64,000 bases of DNA from an uncultured bacterium (GTDB lineage Bacteria > Bacteroidota > Bacteroidia > Bacteroidales > Marinifilaceae), in contig CAJMSX010000001.1 of assembly GCA_905216195.1 (NCBI GenBank), positions 1 to 64,000 on the forward strand, written 5' to 3'. Below are positions 43,139-52,450 of the stretch, piece by piece. Each line of letters starts with the position of its first letter. Position 1 is the first letter of the stretch. The position numbers and the translations under genes are program-made. The notes under the pieces were generated by a model. The model had not been told where the DNA came from. It saw nothing but the letters and a program-made list of their open reading frames with translations, and did not search any database.

Positions 43139-44314
43139 ATGTTGTTTGAAGTTTATGATTTACTGAATATAGAGCCGGTGGAGGCGAAAGGGGCCTATTT
43201 GTGGGATGCCGGAAAGGAAAAGTACCTGGATTTTTACGGGGGACATGCCGTTATTTCTATCGGGCACGGTCATCCGGTATATGTGGAAAAAGTGTCTCGC
43301 CAACTCGGTAAGATCGGTTTTTATTCCAATGCCGTGCGGAATTCCTTGCAGGAAGAATTATCGGAGCGTTTAGGCTGTTTGTCCGGGTATGGGGATTACC
43401 GGCTTTTTCTGTGTAACAGTGGAGCCGAAGCGAATGAAAATGCTTTGAAACTGGCTTCTTTTACGAACGGAAGGGAACGGATTCTGTCCTGTAAAGGAGC
43501 TTTTCACGGTCGTAGCAGTGCTGCGGTAGCCGTTACGGATAATCCGGATATACAGGCTCCGGTAAACCGGAACCATCAGGTGACTTTTGTTTCTTTGAAC
43601 GATACTCCTGCTCTGGAAAAGGAATTGGCAACGGGGGAATATGCTGCGGTGATGGTAGAGGGTATTCAGGGAGTGGGAGGTATCCGCATTCCGGAAGAGG
43701 GGTTTCTGATGAGTATGAGAAAAGCCTGCGATGCTTCGGGGACCTTTATGATTGTGGATGAAATACAGTCGGGATATGCCCGGACGGGCCGGTTTTTCGC
43801 TCATCAGTATGCCGGGGTAAAGCCCGATATAATAACGATGGCCAAAGGAATGGGAAACGGTTTCCCGATAGCCGGTCTGTTGATCGACGAACGGATAAAA
43901 GCTAGAAAAGGCATGCTTGGAACCACTTTCGGCGGCAGTCATCTGGCGTGTGCGGCGGCCTTGGCCGTACTGGAAGTGATCGACCGGGAATACCTGTTAA
44001 ATAATGCGGCAGCTCTGGGTAAATACCTGATGAAAGAATTGGGGCGGATGAAAGGAGTGGAAAACGTAAGAGGCAGAGGGTTGATGATCGGAGTCGTTCT
44101 GACTGTCCCCCGATCGGTCTTCCGGAAAGATTTGCTGGAACAATACCGGGTGTTGACGGGATATAGCGGAAAGCATACTTTACGGCTGTTACCCCCTTTG
44201 ACGATCACCCGGAAAGAGGCTGATGAATTTTTAGAGGCTTTCCGGGGAGTGATGTACCGGCAAAAGGGAGAGCAGAAGGTAATGCCGGGGAAATTAACGG
44301 AAAAGGTAGGGTAG
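43139..44314 (+). CDS. argD: N-acylornithine aminotransferase (class III, PLP)
   Basis: The 391-residue protein has the typical start VEAKGAYLWDAGKEKYLDFYGGHAV. The PLP phosphate region is LCNSGAEANENALKLA, the cofactor aspartate is in MIVDEIQSGYARTGRF, and the Schiff-base lysine is in ITMAKGMGNGFPIAGLL. GTTFGGSHLACAAALAVL follows. It transfers an amino group from glutamate to the acyl-glutamate semialdehyde. It could share work with related aminotransferases, but its place between argC and argB makes this role very likely. Confidence 0.93.
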   Translation: MLFEVYDLLNIEPVEAKGAYLWDAGKEKYLDFYGGHAVISIGHGHPVYVEKVSRQLGKIGFYSNAVRNSLQEELSERLGCLSGYGDYRLFLCNSGAEANENALKLASFTNGRERILSCKGAFHGRSSAAVAVTDNPDIQAPVNRNHQVTFVSLNDTPALEKELATGEYAAVMVEGIQGVGGIRIPEEGFLMSMRKACDASGTFMIVDEIQSGYARTGRFFAHQYAGVKPDIITMAKGMGNGFPIAGLLIDERIKARKGMLGTTFGGSHLACAAALAVLEVIDREYLLNNAAALGKYLMKELGRMKGVENVRGRGLMIGVVLTVPRSVFRKDLLEQYRVLTGYSGKHTLRLLPPLTITRKEADEFLEAFRGVMYRQKGEQKVMPGKLTEKVG

Positions 44315-44316
44315 CC

Positions 44317-45078
44317 ATGAGGATAAAGGTGATCAAGATCGGTGGAAAATTGATCGAAAATGAAAAGTGGTTGCAACAACTGGTAGAGAAAGTGTCGCTT
44401 TATTATCCACATTGTATCCTCATACACGGGGGAGGGAGTTTGGCGGGTCGGTTGGCGGAGCGTCTGGGAATAAAAACCCGTATGCATGAAGGAAGACGCA
44501 TTACGGATGAAGCTACGCTGGAAGTAGTCGTGATGGCTTATGCCGGCTGGGCGAACAAAAAAATCGTAGCGGCTTTACAGGCCGCAGGAGTGAATGCCTG
44601 CGGACTGTCCGGTTGCGATATGGGGATTGTACAGGCTCATAAGCGGGAAACGCAGGATATCGACTGGGGGTTTGCCGGAGACATCGACCGGGTGAACGTA
44701 AGCGGCCTCCAATTGTTGTTAGAGCAGCGGATCATGCCGGTGATTTCTCCCGTCACTTTCGCACTTTCCGGCCAATTGCTGAATACGAATGCCGATAGTG
44801 TCGCTTCTGCCGTAGCCTGTGCGATGGGGCCCTGCCGGGAGACCGAACTGGTGTATTGTTTCGACAAACCGGGAGTGTTGGCCGATGTGGAAGATGAATC
44901 TTCCGTGATTCCTGAAATCACCCGTCCGGATTATGAAAGACTCCGGGCCGGGGGCGTGATTCATTCGGGAATGCTTCCGAAATTGGAGAATGCCTTCAAA
45001 ACCCTGGAGGCCGGAGTAAAGTCCGTTCGTCTGACGCATCCCGGCCTACTGGAAGGAGGAACGGTAATCCGACTTTAA
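44317..45078 (+). CDS. argB: N-acylglutamate kinase
   Basis: The 253-residue amino-acid-kinase fold has VIKIGGKLIENEKW for ATP, ILIHGGGSLAGRLAERLGI for the substrate loop, and NTNADSVASAVACAM. DKPGVLADVEDESSVIPEI lies in the nucleotide region, and the tail has GGVIHSGMLPKLENAFKTLEAG, typical of ArgB. It lacks the long N-terminal helix found in hexameric, arginine-inhibited kinases. Arginine feedback on this enzyme is therefore less likely. It follows argD by 2 bases. Confidence 0.92.
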   Translation: MRIKVIKIGGKLIENEKWLQQLVEKVSLYYPHCILIHGGGSLAGRLAERLGIKTRMHEGRRITDEATLEVVVMAYAGWANKKIVAALQAAGVNACGLSGCDMGIVQAHKRETQDIDWGFAGDIDRVNVSGLQLLLEQRIMPVISPVTFALSGQLLNTNADSVASAVACAMGPCRETELVYCFDKPGVLADVEDESSVIPEITRPDYERLRAGGVIHSGMLPKLENAFKTLEAGVKSVRLTHPGLLEGGTVIRL

Positions 45079-45102
45079 AACTAATCTCAGCGAAATAGAG
45101 AA

Positions 45103-46155
45103 ATGAATAACGAACAGGCTATCGGACTGTTGAAGTCCATGATTTCGATCCCTTCGTTCAGTGGAGAAGAAACGGGTGTAGCGGACCTGATGGAGGCGGT
45201 ATGGGCGGCAGAGGGTTATCCCGTTTACCGCAAAGGAAATAATGTATGGGTCAGATCCCGTACTTTTGACCCATCCAAACCGACGCTCTTATTCGAAGCC
45301 CATATCGATACGGTACGTCCTCACGGTGATTGGAAAACCGATCCTTTCACACCGGTAGTGAAGGACGGTAAACTGTTCGGTCTAGGGAGCAATGATACCG
45401 GTGGAAGTGTCGTTTCCATGCTGGCGGCTTTTCTGGAATTGGATCGTCGCTCCCAGCCCTATAATCTGATCTACCTGAATTCGGCAGAGGAAGAAAATAC
45501 CGGTAAAGGGGGGGTGCAAAGCGTGGTGGAAGAATTGGGACGGATAGACTTGGCGCTGGTGGGAGAGCCTACCGGCATGCAGCCCGCTATTGCCGAGAAG
45601 GGACTGATGGTGCTGGACTGTATTGCCCGTGGGAAGGGAGGACATGCCGCCCGGAACGAAGGCGTTAACGCCTTGTACGAAGCCTTGCCCGATATCGAAT
45701 GGTTCCGGACGTATAAATTCGGAAAAAAGTCCGCTTTGCTGGGAGAGGTGAAAATGACGGTTACGGGAATAGAGGCAGGGACTTTGCATAATGTGGTGCC
45801 GGCCGAATGCCGCTTTGTGGTAGATATCCGGGTGAACGAGCATTATACGAATGCCGAGATTTATGAGACGATACGCTCGAGCGTGAAATGTGAAGTCCGC
45901 CCCCGTTCTTTTTCCCTCAATTCTTCCGCCATACCCGCAAACCATCCGTTTGTGAAGCGTTGTAAGGGTTTCGGATTGAAACCTTACGGCTCACCTACGA
46001 CTTCCGACCAGGCCGTTCTGCCTTTTCTATCGTTGAAAATCGGTCCGGGAGACAGCGCTCGCAGCCATACCGCCGACGAATACATCTTCCTGGAAGAGAT
46101 AGAGGAAGGTATCGGAACTTTGGTACGTCTGGCGGACGGATTTCGTTTTGAATAG
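45103..46155 (+). CDS. M20-family deacylase, ArgE-like (N-acylornithine deacylase)
   Basis: The 350-residue M20 metallopeptidase fold has its first metal histidine and catalytic aspartate in EAHIDTVRPHGDW, and a bridging aspartate in GLGSNDTGGSVVSML. The general base and metal ligand E-E are in LNSAEEENTGKGG, and a late histidine is in DSARSHTADEYIFLEEI. Its place between argB and argH points to removal of the acyl group from N-acylornithine or N-acylcitrulline. No ornithine or succinylornithine carbamoyltransferase gene is in this cluster, so that step is encoded elsewhere. Confidence 0.85.
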   Translation: MNNEQAIGLLKSMISIPSFSGEETGVADLMEAVWAAEGYPVYRKGNNVWVRSRTFDPSKPTLLFEAHIDTVRPHGDWKTDPFTPVVKDGKLFGLGSNDTGGSVVSMLAAFLELDRRSQPYNLIYLNSAEEENTGKGGVQSVVEELGRIDLALVGEPTGMQPAIAEKGLMVLDCIARGKGGHAARNEGVNALYEALPDIEWFRTYKFGKKSALLGEVKMTVTGIEAGTLHNVVPAECRFVVDIRVNEHYTNAEIYETIRSSVKCEVRPRSFSLNSSAIPANHPFVKRCKGFGLKPYGSPTTSDQAVLPFLSLKIGPGDSARSHTADEYIFLEEIEEGIGTLVRLADGFRFE

Positions 46156-46217
46156 AAGCGTCCGGCTCAAACCGGCCGTTTGAAGAAAGACACAAACAAT
46201 TGAATATATTTTAGAAA

Positions 46218-47552
46218 ATGAAACTTTGGGATAAAGGATACGATATCGATCGGTTTACCGAAACATTTACCGTCGGAAAGGACAAAGAACTGGATGTGAT
46301 GCTGGCCCGGGCCGACGTATTGGGGAATATGGCCCATTTGCAGATGTTATATGCCGTGGGGTTGATGGAGAAAAAGGAACTGGATAATTTGAAAACCGGG
46401 CTGAAAGAAATTCTGGCTTCCATAGAGGAAGGGGATTTTTCCATAGAGGAGGGAATAGAAGACATTCATTCTCAAATCGAATTTTTACTGACCCGTAAAT
46501 GCGGGGAGGCCGGAAAAAAAATCCATACCGGGCGTTCCCGAAACGATCAGGTACTCACGGACCTGAAATTGTTTTCACGTAGCAAACTGGCAGAAGTTCA
46601 AGAGGAAGCGGAGGTGTTGTTCGGTATATTGTTGGAGCGGGCCGAGGCGGCGAAAGCTATACTGATGCCCGGATACACCCATTTACAAATAGCTATGCCT
46701 TCCTCCTTCGGCATGTGGTTCGGTGCCTATGCCGAATCCCTGGCAGACGATTTATTACTGTTGAAAGCCGCTTATGCGATGGTAAATACCAACCCGCTGG
46801 GTTCCGGGGCCGGTTACGGTTCTTCTATTCCTTTGGACCGGGCTTTGACTACCCGTTTGCTGGGATTCGACGACCTCGCTTATAATTCCATGTATGCTCA
46901 GATGCAACGGGGTAAAATGGAAAAAAACGTGCTTTTTGCTTTGGCTTCTTTTGCCACTACTCTGGGAAAAATGGCTGCCGATGTCTGCCTGTTTTCCTGT
47001 GGTAATTTCGGTTTTTTGAAACTTCCCGACCGGTTTACGACCGGGTCGAGTATTATGCCTCATAAAAAAAATCCCGATATATTCGAACTGATCCGGGCGA
47101 AATCCAACCGGTTGCAGTCTTTGCCGGTTCAGTTGGCGATGATCGGTACAAATTTAACCTCCGGTTATTTCCGGGATATGCAATTGACCAAGGAAATTTA
47201 TTTGCCGGCTTTCGGAGAATTGACCGATTGTATGCGAATGGCCGGGATGGTATTGAAGGAGGTGGAACTGAATCCGGCTATTCTGAGCGATGAAAAATAC
47301 ACCTATTTATTTACCGTAGAAGACGTCAACGATCAGGTGGCTGCCGGAGTTTCCTTCCGGGAAGCTTACCGGACAGTGGGACAGGAGGTACAGGCCGGCA
47401 CCTATACGGCAGATACGAATCGCCCTCTCCACCATACCCACGAAGGAAGTATCGGAAATTTGTGTCTGGAACGTATCCGCGCCAAATTCCACCGTCATAA
47501 ACAGGATTTTTCCGCCGCCCGGCAAGCAGAAAGCAAGTTGGTGGAAGAGTGA
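46218..47552 (+). CDS. argH: Argininosuccinate lyase
   Basis: The 444-residue fumarase/aspartase-superfamily protein has the signature GSSIMPHKKNPDIFELIRAKS near residue 276, with the catalytic serine in this loop. Other conserved stretches are HTGRSRNDQVLTDLKL near 95 and PGYTHLQIAMPSSFGMWFGAYAESL with the general-acid histidine. It splits argininosuccinate into arginine and fumarate, the last step of the pathway. It is separated from the deacylase by 62 bases but is probably in the same operon. Confidence 0.94.
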   Translation: MKLWDKGYDIDRFTETFTVGKDKELDVMLARADVLGNMAHLQMLYAVGLMEKKELDNLKTGLKEILASIEEGDFSIEEGIEDIHSQIEFLLTRKCGEAGKKIHTGRSRNDQVLTDLKLFSRSKLAEVQEEAEVLFGILLERAEAAKAILMPGYTHLQIAMPSSFGMWFGAYAESLADDLLLLKAAYAMVNTNPLGSGAGYGSSIPLDRALTTRLLGFDDLAYNSMYAQMQRGKMEKNVLFALASFATTLGKMAADVCLFSCGNFGFLKLPDRFTTGSSIMPHKKNPDIFELIRAKSNRLQSLPVQLAMIGTNLTSGYFRDMQLTKEIYLPAFGELTDCMRMAGMVLKEVELNPAILSDEKYTYLFTVEDVNDQVAAGVSFREAYRTVGQEVQAGTYTADTNRPLHHTHEGSIGNLCLERIRAKFHRHKQDFSAARQAESKLVEE

Positions 47553-47576
47553 CTTTTTTTTTGAGGATTTTTTACA

Positions 47577-47603
47577 CAGTTGTTCCCCATATTTCTACAA
47601 CTG
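47577..47603. repeat. Inverted repeat after argH
   Basis: CAGTTGT (47577-47583) and ACAACTG (47597-47603) are 7-base arms 24 bases past the argH stop. No T-run follows directly. Confidence 0.3.
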
Positions 47604-47643
47604 ATAGAAAATGATTTTTATATAATGCATTGAAAATCAGAGC

Positions 47644-47678
47644 ATGCCGCATTTATAGAAAATACGGCATATTTTTTT
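47644..47678 (+). terminator. Terminator downstream of the arginine operon
   Basis: ATGCCG (47644-47649) pairs with CGGCAT (47665-47670), extended by AT pairs across a C/A mismatch, then ATTTTTTT. It could also act in the leader of the next gene. Confidence 0.7.
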
Positions 47679-47725
47679 CAATAAGGAAAAGTGTTTATAT
47701 AAAGTCAAACTTAAAACTTACGGTC

Positions 47726-48097
47726 ATGAAAAATGTAGTAAAAATGATTTTAGTGGTAGCCGTTTCCGGCCTGTTCTCTTTGTCTGTATCCGCGCAAAAT
47801 CAGGTGGAACAGGATACGATAAAAAAAGATACGGTAAAAAAGGAAGCTCCGGTTGTGGTATGCCTGGCTTCGGATGAAGTAACCTATGCTAAAATCGAGG
47901 TAGCCGATGTTCCTGAAGTGGTGAAGTCCGCTGTTGCTGCTAAATATGCAGCTTATGTAACCGATGAGGCTTACAAGGGAAGTGACAACAGTTATAAACT
48001 CGTCTTGAAGAAAGAAAAAGCAAAGTTGGTAGTCTATTATAGCGAAACCGGCCAATTCCAAAAAGAAGAGGCGGTAAAGGAAACTCAGTCCGTATAA
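47726..48097 (+). CDS. Small secreted protein with PepSY-like domain
   Basis: The 123-residue protein starts at 47726, where the signal peptide begins (MKNVVKMILVVAVSGLFSLSVSAQ). A lysine-rich linker with two near-repeats (QDTIKKDTVKKE) is followed by KIEVADVPEVVKSAVAAKYAAYVTDEAYKGSDNSYKLVLKKEKAKLVVYYSETGQFQKEE. The pattern of a proline-marked helix, Y-K-L strand and a final Y-x-x-x-G-Q resembles PepSY-like periplasmic proteins of Bacteroidota. The role is unknown. It has its own terminator. Confidence 0.75.
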   Translation: MKNVVKMILVVAVSGLFSLSVSAQNQVEQDTIKKDTVKKEAPVVVCLASDEVTYAKIEVADVPEVVKSAVAAKYAAYVTDEAYKGSDNSYKLVLKKEKAKLVVYYSETGQFQKEEAVKETQSV

Positions 48098-48121
48098 CTG
48101 AGTCTTATTATTTAATGTGAG

Positions 48122-48149
48122 AAAGGAGTCGGTACACGGCTCCTTTTTT
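48122..48149 (+). terminator. Terminator of the PepSY-like gene
   Basis: AAAGGAG (48122-48128) pairs with CTCCTTT (48140-48146) and is followed by a T-run. The T-run also supplies the -33 TTG of the next promoter. Confidence 0.8.
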
Positions 48150-48177
48150 GCTATGTCTTCTTTTTTTAATACATTTG
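48148..48177 (+). promoter_or_regulatory. Promoter of the second sigma-54 response regulator
   Basis: TTG (48148-48150), 19 bases, TACATTTG (48170-48177), an exact consensus. The start near 48184 implies a long leader of about 229 bases, in which no further gene was seen. This stretch (48098-48412) has no other clear feature. Confidence 0.55.
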
Positions 48178-48412
48178 TTTAAAATTTAGGGGATTTCGGA
48201 GCAGAGAGGGAGATTGCCGGAAAAGGACGGAAACAGAAATCATTTTTATGTCGGAGGAGGACCTAAAAATTGTAATTCCGCGATTTTTGTATTAAATTGC
48301 ATGGAAATAGCGAAGTATGTTTCTTTATCCCTCAGATGCTGGAAGATCCCAGCGGGAAGAGAAATTTTTAAAATTCAGGCTAACGAATTCTTCGTTTTTA
48401 TAAGGAAAAGAT

Positions 48413-49735
48413 ATGGCAAGAATTTTATTGGTAGACGATGATATGACATTTTGTCTGATGCTGAAAACCTGGTTGACGAAACGGGGATTTGAAGCAGAAG
48501 AAGCGTTTTCTTGTGAATCGGCCTTGAAGAAGGTGGAGACGGGGTCTTTTGAAGTGATTCTGACCGATTTGCGTTTGCCGGACAAAGACGGTATCCATTT
48601 ATTGCAAAAAGTGAAGGCTAGTCGTCCCGATATTCAGGTGATCCTGATGACGGGATACGCAGATATACAAACGGCAGTGGAAGCGATGAAATCCGGAGCT
48701 TTCGATTATGTTTCCAAACCGGTGATTCCGGAAGAGATATTGAAGAAAATCGAGGAAGCTCTGCGGAAAAAAGGAACGAACCGGGAGAAACAGACCGGCG
48801 TTCCGGCAGAGGTGCCCTACATCAAGGGAAACAGTGAACAGGCGGGAAAGCTGTACGAATATATCCGCTTGGTGGCTCCGACTTCGATGTCGGTGCTGAT
48901 TACGGGAGAAAGCGGTTCGGGAAAGGAATATATCGCCCGTTTGATTCATGCCCAGAGCAAACGGAAAGACAAACCTTTTGTAGCGGTGGATTGCGGGGCT
49001 ATTCCCCGGGATTTGGCGGCCAGTGAGTTTTTCGGACATGTGAAGGGAGCCTTTACGGGTGCGGTGAACGACAAAACCGGTTATTTCGAACTCGCTTCCG
49101 GAGGGACGATTTTTTTGGATGAAATCGGTAATCTCAGTTATGATATTCAGGTGCAGTTGCTACGGGCTTTGGAAGAACGAAAGGTAAAGCCGGTGGGCGG
49201 CAGTAAGGAAATTCCGCTGGATATCCGGATTATTTCTGCTACCAACGAAAATCTGACCCAGGCGGTGGCGGAGGGAAGTTTCCGGGAGGATTTATACCAT
49301 CGTCTGAACGAATTTTCACTGAAAGCTCCCAGTTTACGGGAAAGACCGGAAGACATAGAGATTTTCGCCGATTTCTTTCTGGCTCAGGCGAACGAAGAAC
49401 TGGACAAAAACGTCATCGGATTCGAAGGAGAGGTATTGCGGGTTTTTCGCCGTTATAACTGGCCCGGAAATTTACGGGAGATGAGAAATGTCATCAAAAG
49501 GGCCACCCTGTTGTGCCCTTCTTCCTATATTACCGTCGATGAGATTCCCGCCGAGCTGTTGCAAGCCGGGGAGAAGGTCATAGAAGACTTGTCCCGGAAA
49601 CGTGTAAAGAATGAATTGGAGCTGATCCGGGAGGCTCTGGCGAAGTGTAACGGGAATAAAAGCGAAGCCGCCCGGCTCTTGAAAATCGACCGAAAGACGC
49701 TTTATAACCGGCTTAAACATTACTCTTTGGAATAG
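48413..49735 (+). CDS. Sigma-54-dependent response regulator (NtrC/AtoC type), second copy
   Basis: The 440-residue protein has a receiver with D8-D10 and phospho-acceptor D52 (LTDLRLPDKDG), and a lysine in VSKPVIPEEIL. The AAA+ domain has Walker A GESGSGKE, the complete GAFTGA loop ([15 protein letters not shown]) and Walker B GTIFLDEIG. The Fis-type HTH near the C terminus is NKSEAARLLKIDRKTLYNRL. Its last 16 bases overlap the 3' end of the convergent hybrid kinase, its probable partner. No sigma-54 site was recognised near it, so its targets lie elsewhere. Confidence 0.92.
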   Translation: MARILLVDDDMTFCLMLKTWLTKRGFEAEEAFSCESALKKVETGSFEVILTDLRLPDKDGIHLLQKVKASRPDIQVILMTGYADIQTAVEAMKSGAFDYVSKPVIPEEILKKIEEALRKKGTNREKQTGVPAEVPYIKGNSEQAGKLYEYIRLVAPTSMSVLITGESGSGKEYIARLIHAQSKRKDKPFVAVDCGAIPRDLAASEFFGHVKGAFTGAVNDKTGYFELASGGTIFLDEIGNLSYDIQVQLLRALEERKVKPVGGSKEIPLDIRIISATNENLTQAVAEGSFREDLYHRLNEFSLKAPSLRERPEDIEIFADFFLAQANEELDKNVIGFEGEVLRVFRRYNWPGNLREMRNVIKRATLLCPSSYITVDEIPAELLQAGEKVIEDLSRKRVKNELELIREALAKCNGNKSEAARLLKIDRKTLYNRLKHYSLE

Positions 49736-52239
49736 TCGGCGTCCTGCCGGATTTTTTCACAAAGTTCTCGTACGGAAGTCAGAATACTTTCGGTCAGGGT
49801 GGAAAACTCTGACTCGGACAACGGTTCTTTATCCGAGCTTTCCAGCCTCTGGAGATGGGGAATGATGTCTTTAGCTTCCAACTGACGGAAGACGGGCAGC
49901 ATTTTATGAGCTAATTTGCCCAGCGAAGGGTAATCTTTTTCCTGCAGATCACGATCCAATTGTTCCAGATGCTTACGGGTTTCCTGCAGGAAGGATTCCA
50001 GAATCCTTTTCAAGGCTTCCGGATCGTTATCTGTAAATTGCCGGATATGTTTCAGGGTATAATTCCCGGTTTCTCTTTCTTTATTACTTTCTTCCCTTCC
50101 TGAAACCGGTACGGACGTGAGGGGAGCCGTCCACCCCGCTTCTTCCGTCAGTTGCCGGAGAAGATGAGGGAAGGTTTCGGGACGTAGGGTTTTGTCCCAG
50201 AAGGCCGTAAAACCTGCTTTTTTGTAATCCTCTTCTTTCAGATCACACCGGGCGGATAAGGCGATGACCGGGATAGACGAAGCCCCGGGAAGAGCAGACT
50301 CCCGGATGCGTTTCACCACTTCGAAGCCGTCTGTCTGAGGCATTTGAATATCGGTAAAGATCAGGTCGTAATTTTCCCTTTCGATTTTTTCGGCCAGTTG
50401 GTCGGGAGATGTGGTGATATCGGCCTGAACCCCGTAGGATTCCAGCAGAGCGGCCATCATTTGCAATTGCAGCGGATCGTCGTCAATGACAAGCGCTTTT
50501 GCCTGTAGGGTGGGGAGGTCCGTTTCCTTTTGAAGTTCGGCTTTGGCTTTTCCTCCTTCTTTCAGGGGGAGGGTAACGGTAAAGCAGCTACCTTGCCCCG
50601 GGCTGCTGTCGATGTGTAAATCTCCGCCCAGGAGATGAACCAGTTTTAGGGTAATGGCTAGGCCCAAACCGGTACCTTCTATTTCGTTCGAGGAAGACAA
50701 ACGGGTAAATTCATTGAAAATCTGTTTCTGTTCTTCGGGGGATAAGCCGGGGCCGGAATCTTTGACCCGGATCGTCAATTGCCGGTTTTGGGGATCGATA
50801 GCTGCTTCCAACATCACTTCCCCTTGGGGGGTGTATTTGATTGCGTTGGAAAGAATATTGGCGGTAATTTGGCGAATGCGCAGGGCGTCTCCGCTTTGCG
50901 GTTCGGCCAAAGACGGATCGAGCCGGCAAGTATATTTCAGCTTTTTGGAACGGGCTTGCGGTAAAAAACTGTCGTAAATTTCCTGTAACAGGTCTGCCGG
51001 ATGAAAGGTAATCTCATCGGGTTGTATTTTATTGGCTTCCAGTTTAGAGAAATCCAGCAAATTCATAACCAGTTGCTGGATATGTTCCGCAGAACTTTTC
51101 ATATTGCTGAGAAAATACCGTTGTTTTTCATGAGTAAGGGTTTTCTTTAAAAGTTCGATATAACCGATAATAGAACCCAGAGGGGATTTGATGTCATGAG
51201 TGACCGTCAGCATAAATTTTTCCCGCATCTTCAACAAGCGGTCGGTGTAATTTTTAGCAGCTTCCAATTCCCGGCGGTAACGTTGGTTCCGGGAAATATC
51301 CCGCAAGATCAAGGTACAGAAAAAAGCGATGAAGAGGACGGCGATGATGGCTATTTTGGCAATCAGGTTGGCGGTCGTGTTTCTCAGTTGTTCCCGCTGT
51401 TCGATCCGGTTCATCGAATGGGTGATTTCTTCCATTTCGTAAGCGTATAACACCTTTTTCAATTGTTCGGTGATCAGTACGCTTTGGGTGACGATGTTGT
51501 ATTCCTTTTGACTGATTTGACGGTTCAGAATAGCCGTTTCTGCCTGAAAATTTTCCCAGGCCGCTTTGAGGATATTGACAATGCTATCGGTATTGTGTTC
51601 AGGTACCTGAGCATGTATGGTATCCAATACGATGTGTTGGGAAATTTTAACTTCTAGGGTAGAATCGGGAAGGCGGGGACCGAAGATGCCCAAAAAACCC
51701 TTCCTTTTTTTCTTGTTTTTTACGTAAGAACTGTCGAGGGTAGTAACGATTCTTTTCTGTACGTTTTGGATGTCCTGAACCGAATCCCGGGTCGATTCGA
51801 TGAGAGCAATGGCCTTGGTGTAATATTCGTCCGGACTCTGGGATTTTTTTACCTTGATCAGTTCTTTCAGATTTTTGATTTTATCGTTCAACAGCACGTA
51901 AATGGTATCGATTCGGGCAATTTGAGCAGGTTCGGAGGTTAGTTTCTTCAGCGTATCGATATCGGTTTCCACCTGGTGGATCAGGCCGATGTATTTGCGG
52001 AAAGAATTCCCGGAGCCGGTTTGGAGAAAGGAATTACTCAGGGATTCGGCTTCATACAGGTTGGTAATGGTGTTTCCTACAATGAATAATTTTTGATTCG
52101 CTTTACTAATCAATCCTTCGTCTCCCGTCAGGCGGGTGATTTGTTTATAAATAAAAAGGATGGTGATTATCGTGAGCAGGAAAAGCAAGATGTAACCTGT
52201 AATCACTTTGATTTTGGTATGCTGTGCGGGAGTTTTCAT
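49720..52239 (-). CDS. Hybrid sensor histidine kinase with receiver and Hpt domains
   Basis: The 839-residue protein has TM1 near 13-31, a periplasmic helical domain of about 250 residues, and TM2 near 292-312. A coiled linker leads to the HisKA helix (MLTVTHDIKSPLGSIIGYIELL). The HATPase domain has NILSNAIKYT, DSGPGLSPEE and GTGLGLAIT. A receiver starts LVIDDDPLQLQMMAALL with DLIFTDIQMPQTDGF. A C-terminal Hpt has its histidine in SLGKLAHKMLPVFRQLE. It can thus run a full His-Asp-His relay to a separate regulator, probably the convergent sigma-54 one. Confidence 0.92.
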   Translation of the reverse strand: MKTPAQHTKIKVITGYILLFLLTIITILFIYKQITRLTGDEGLISKANQKLFIVGNTITNLYEAESLSNSFLQTGSGNSFRKYIGLIHQVETDIDTLKKLTSEPAQIARIDTIYVLLNDKIKNLKELIKVKKSQSPDEYYTKAIALIESTRDSVQDIQNVQKRIVTTLDSSYVKNKKKRKGFLGIFGPRLPDSTLEVKISQHIVLDTIHAQVPEHNTDSIVNILKAAWENFQAETAILNRQISQKEYNIVTQSVLITEQLKKVLYAYEMEEITHSMNRIEQREQLRNTTANLIAKIAIIAVLFIAFFCTLILRDISRNQRYRRELEAAKNYTDRLLKMREKFMLTVTHDIKSPLGSIIGYIELLKKTLTHEKQRYFLSNMKSSAEHIQQLVMNLLDFSKLEANKIQPDEITFHPADLLQEIYDSFLPQARSKKLKYTCRLDPSLAEPQSGDALRIRQITANILSNAIKYTPQGEVMLEAAIDPQNRQLTIRVKDSGPGLSPEEQKQIFNEFTRLSSSNEIEGTGLGLAITLKLVHLLGGDLHIDSSPGQGSCFTVTLPLKEGGKAKAELQKETDLPTLQAKALVIDDDPLQLQMMAALLESYGVQADITTSPDQLAEKIERENYDLIFTDIQMPQTDGFEVVKRIRESALPGASSIPVIALSARCDLKEEDYKKAGFTAFWDKTLRPETFPHLLRQLTEEAGWTAPLTSVPVSGREESNKERETGNYTLKHIRQFTDNDPEALKRILESFLQETRKHLEQLDRDLQEKDYPSLGKLAHKMLPVFRQLEAKDIIPHLQRLESSDKEPLSESEFSTLTESILTSVRELCEKIRQDADYSKE

Positions 52240-52450
52240 ATGTATCCGTTTTGTCAGAATCCTGTATATTGTTTCAGCGTCTTTCGGGTATTTTTCCGGA
52301 CGGTCGCTTTCTTTTGCGAAGATACTAAAAAATGTGGGGACTGCTAGCCCCCGTCGGAAATCCTCTTTATCTCCCTCTTGTCCCCTCTACCTGTCATTTA
52401 GGGATTATTCAAAACCGGGTATAAATGTAAAACAGTCAGGATTTGAGTAT

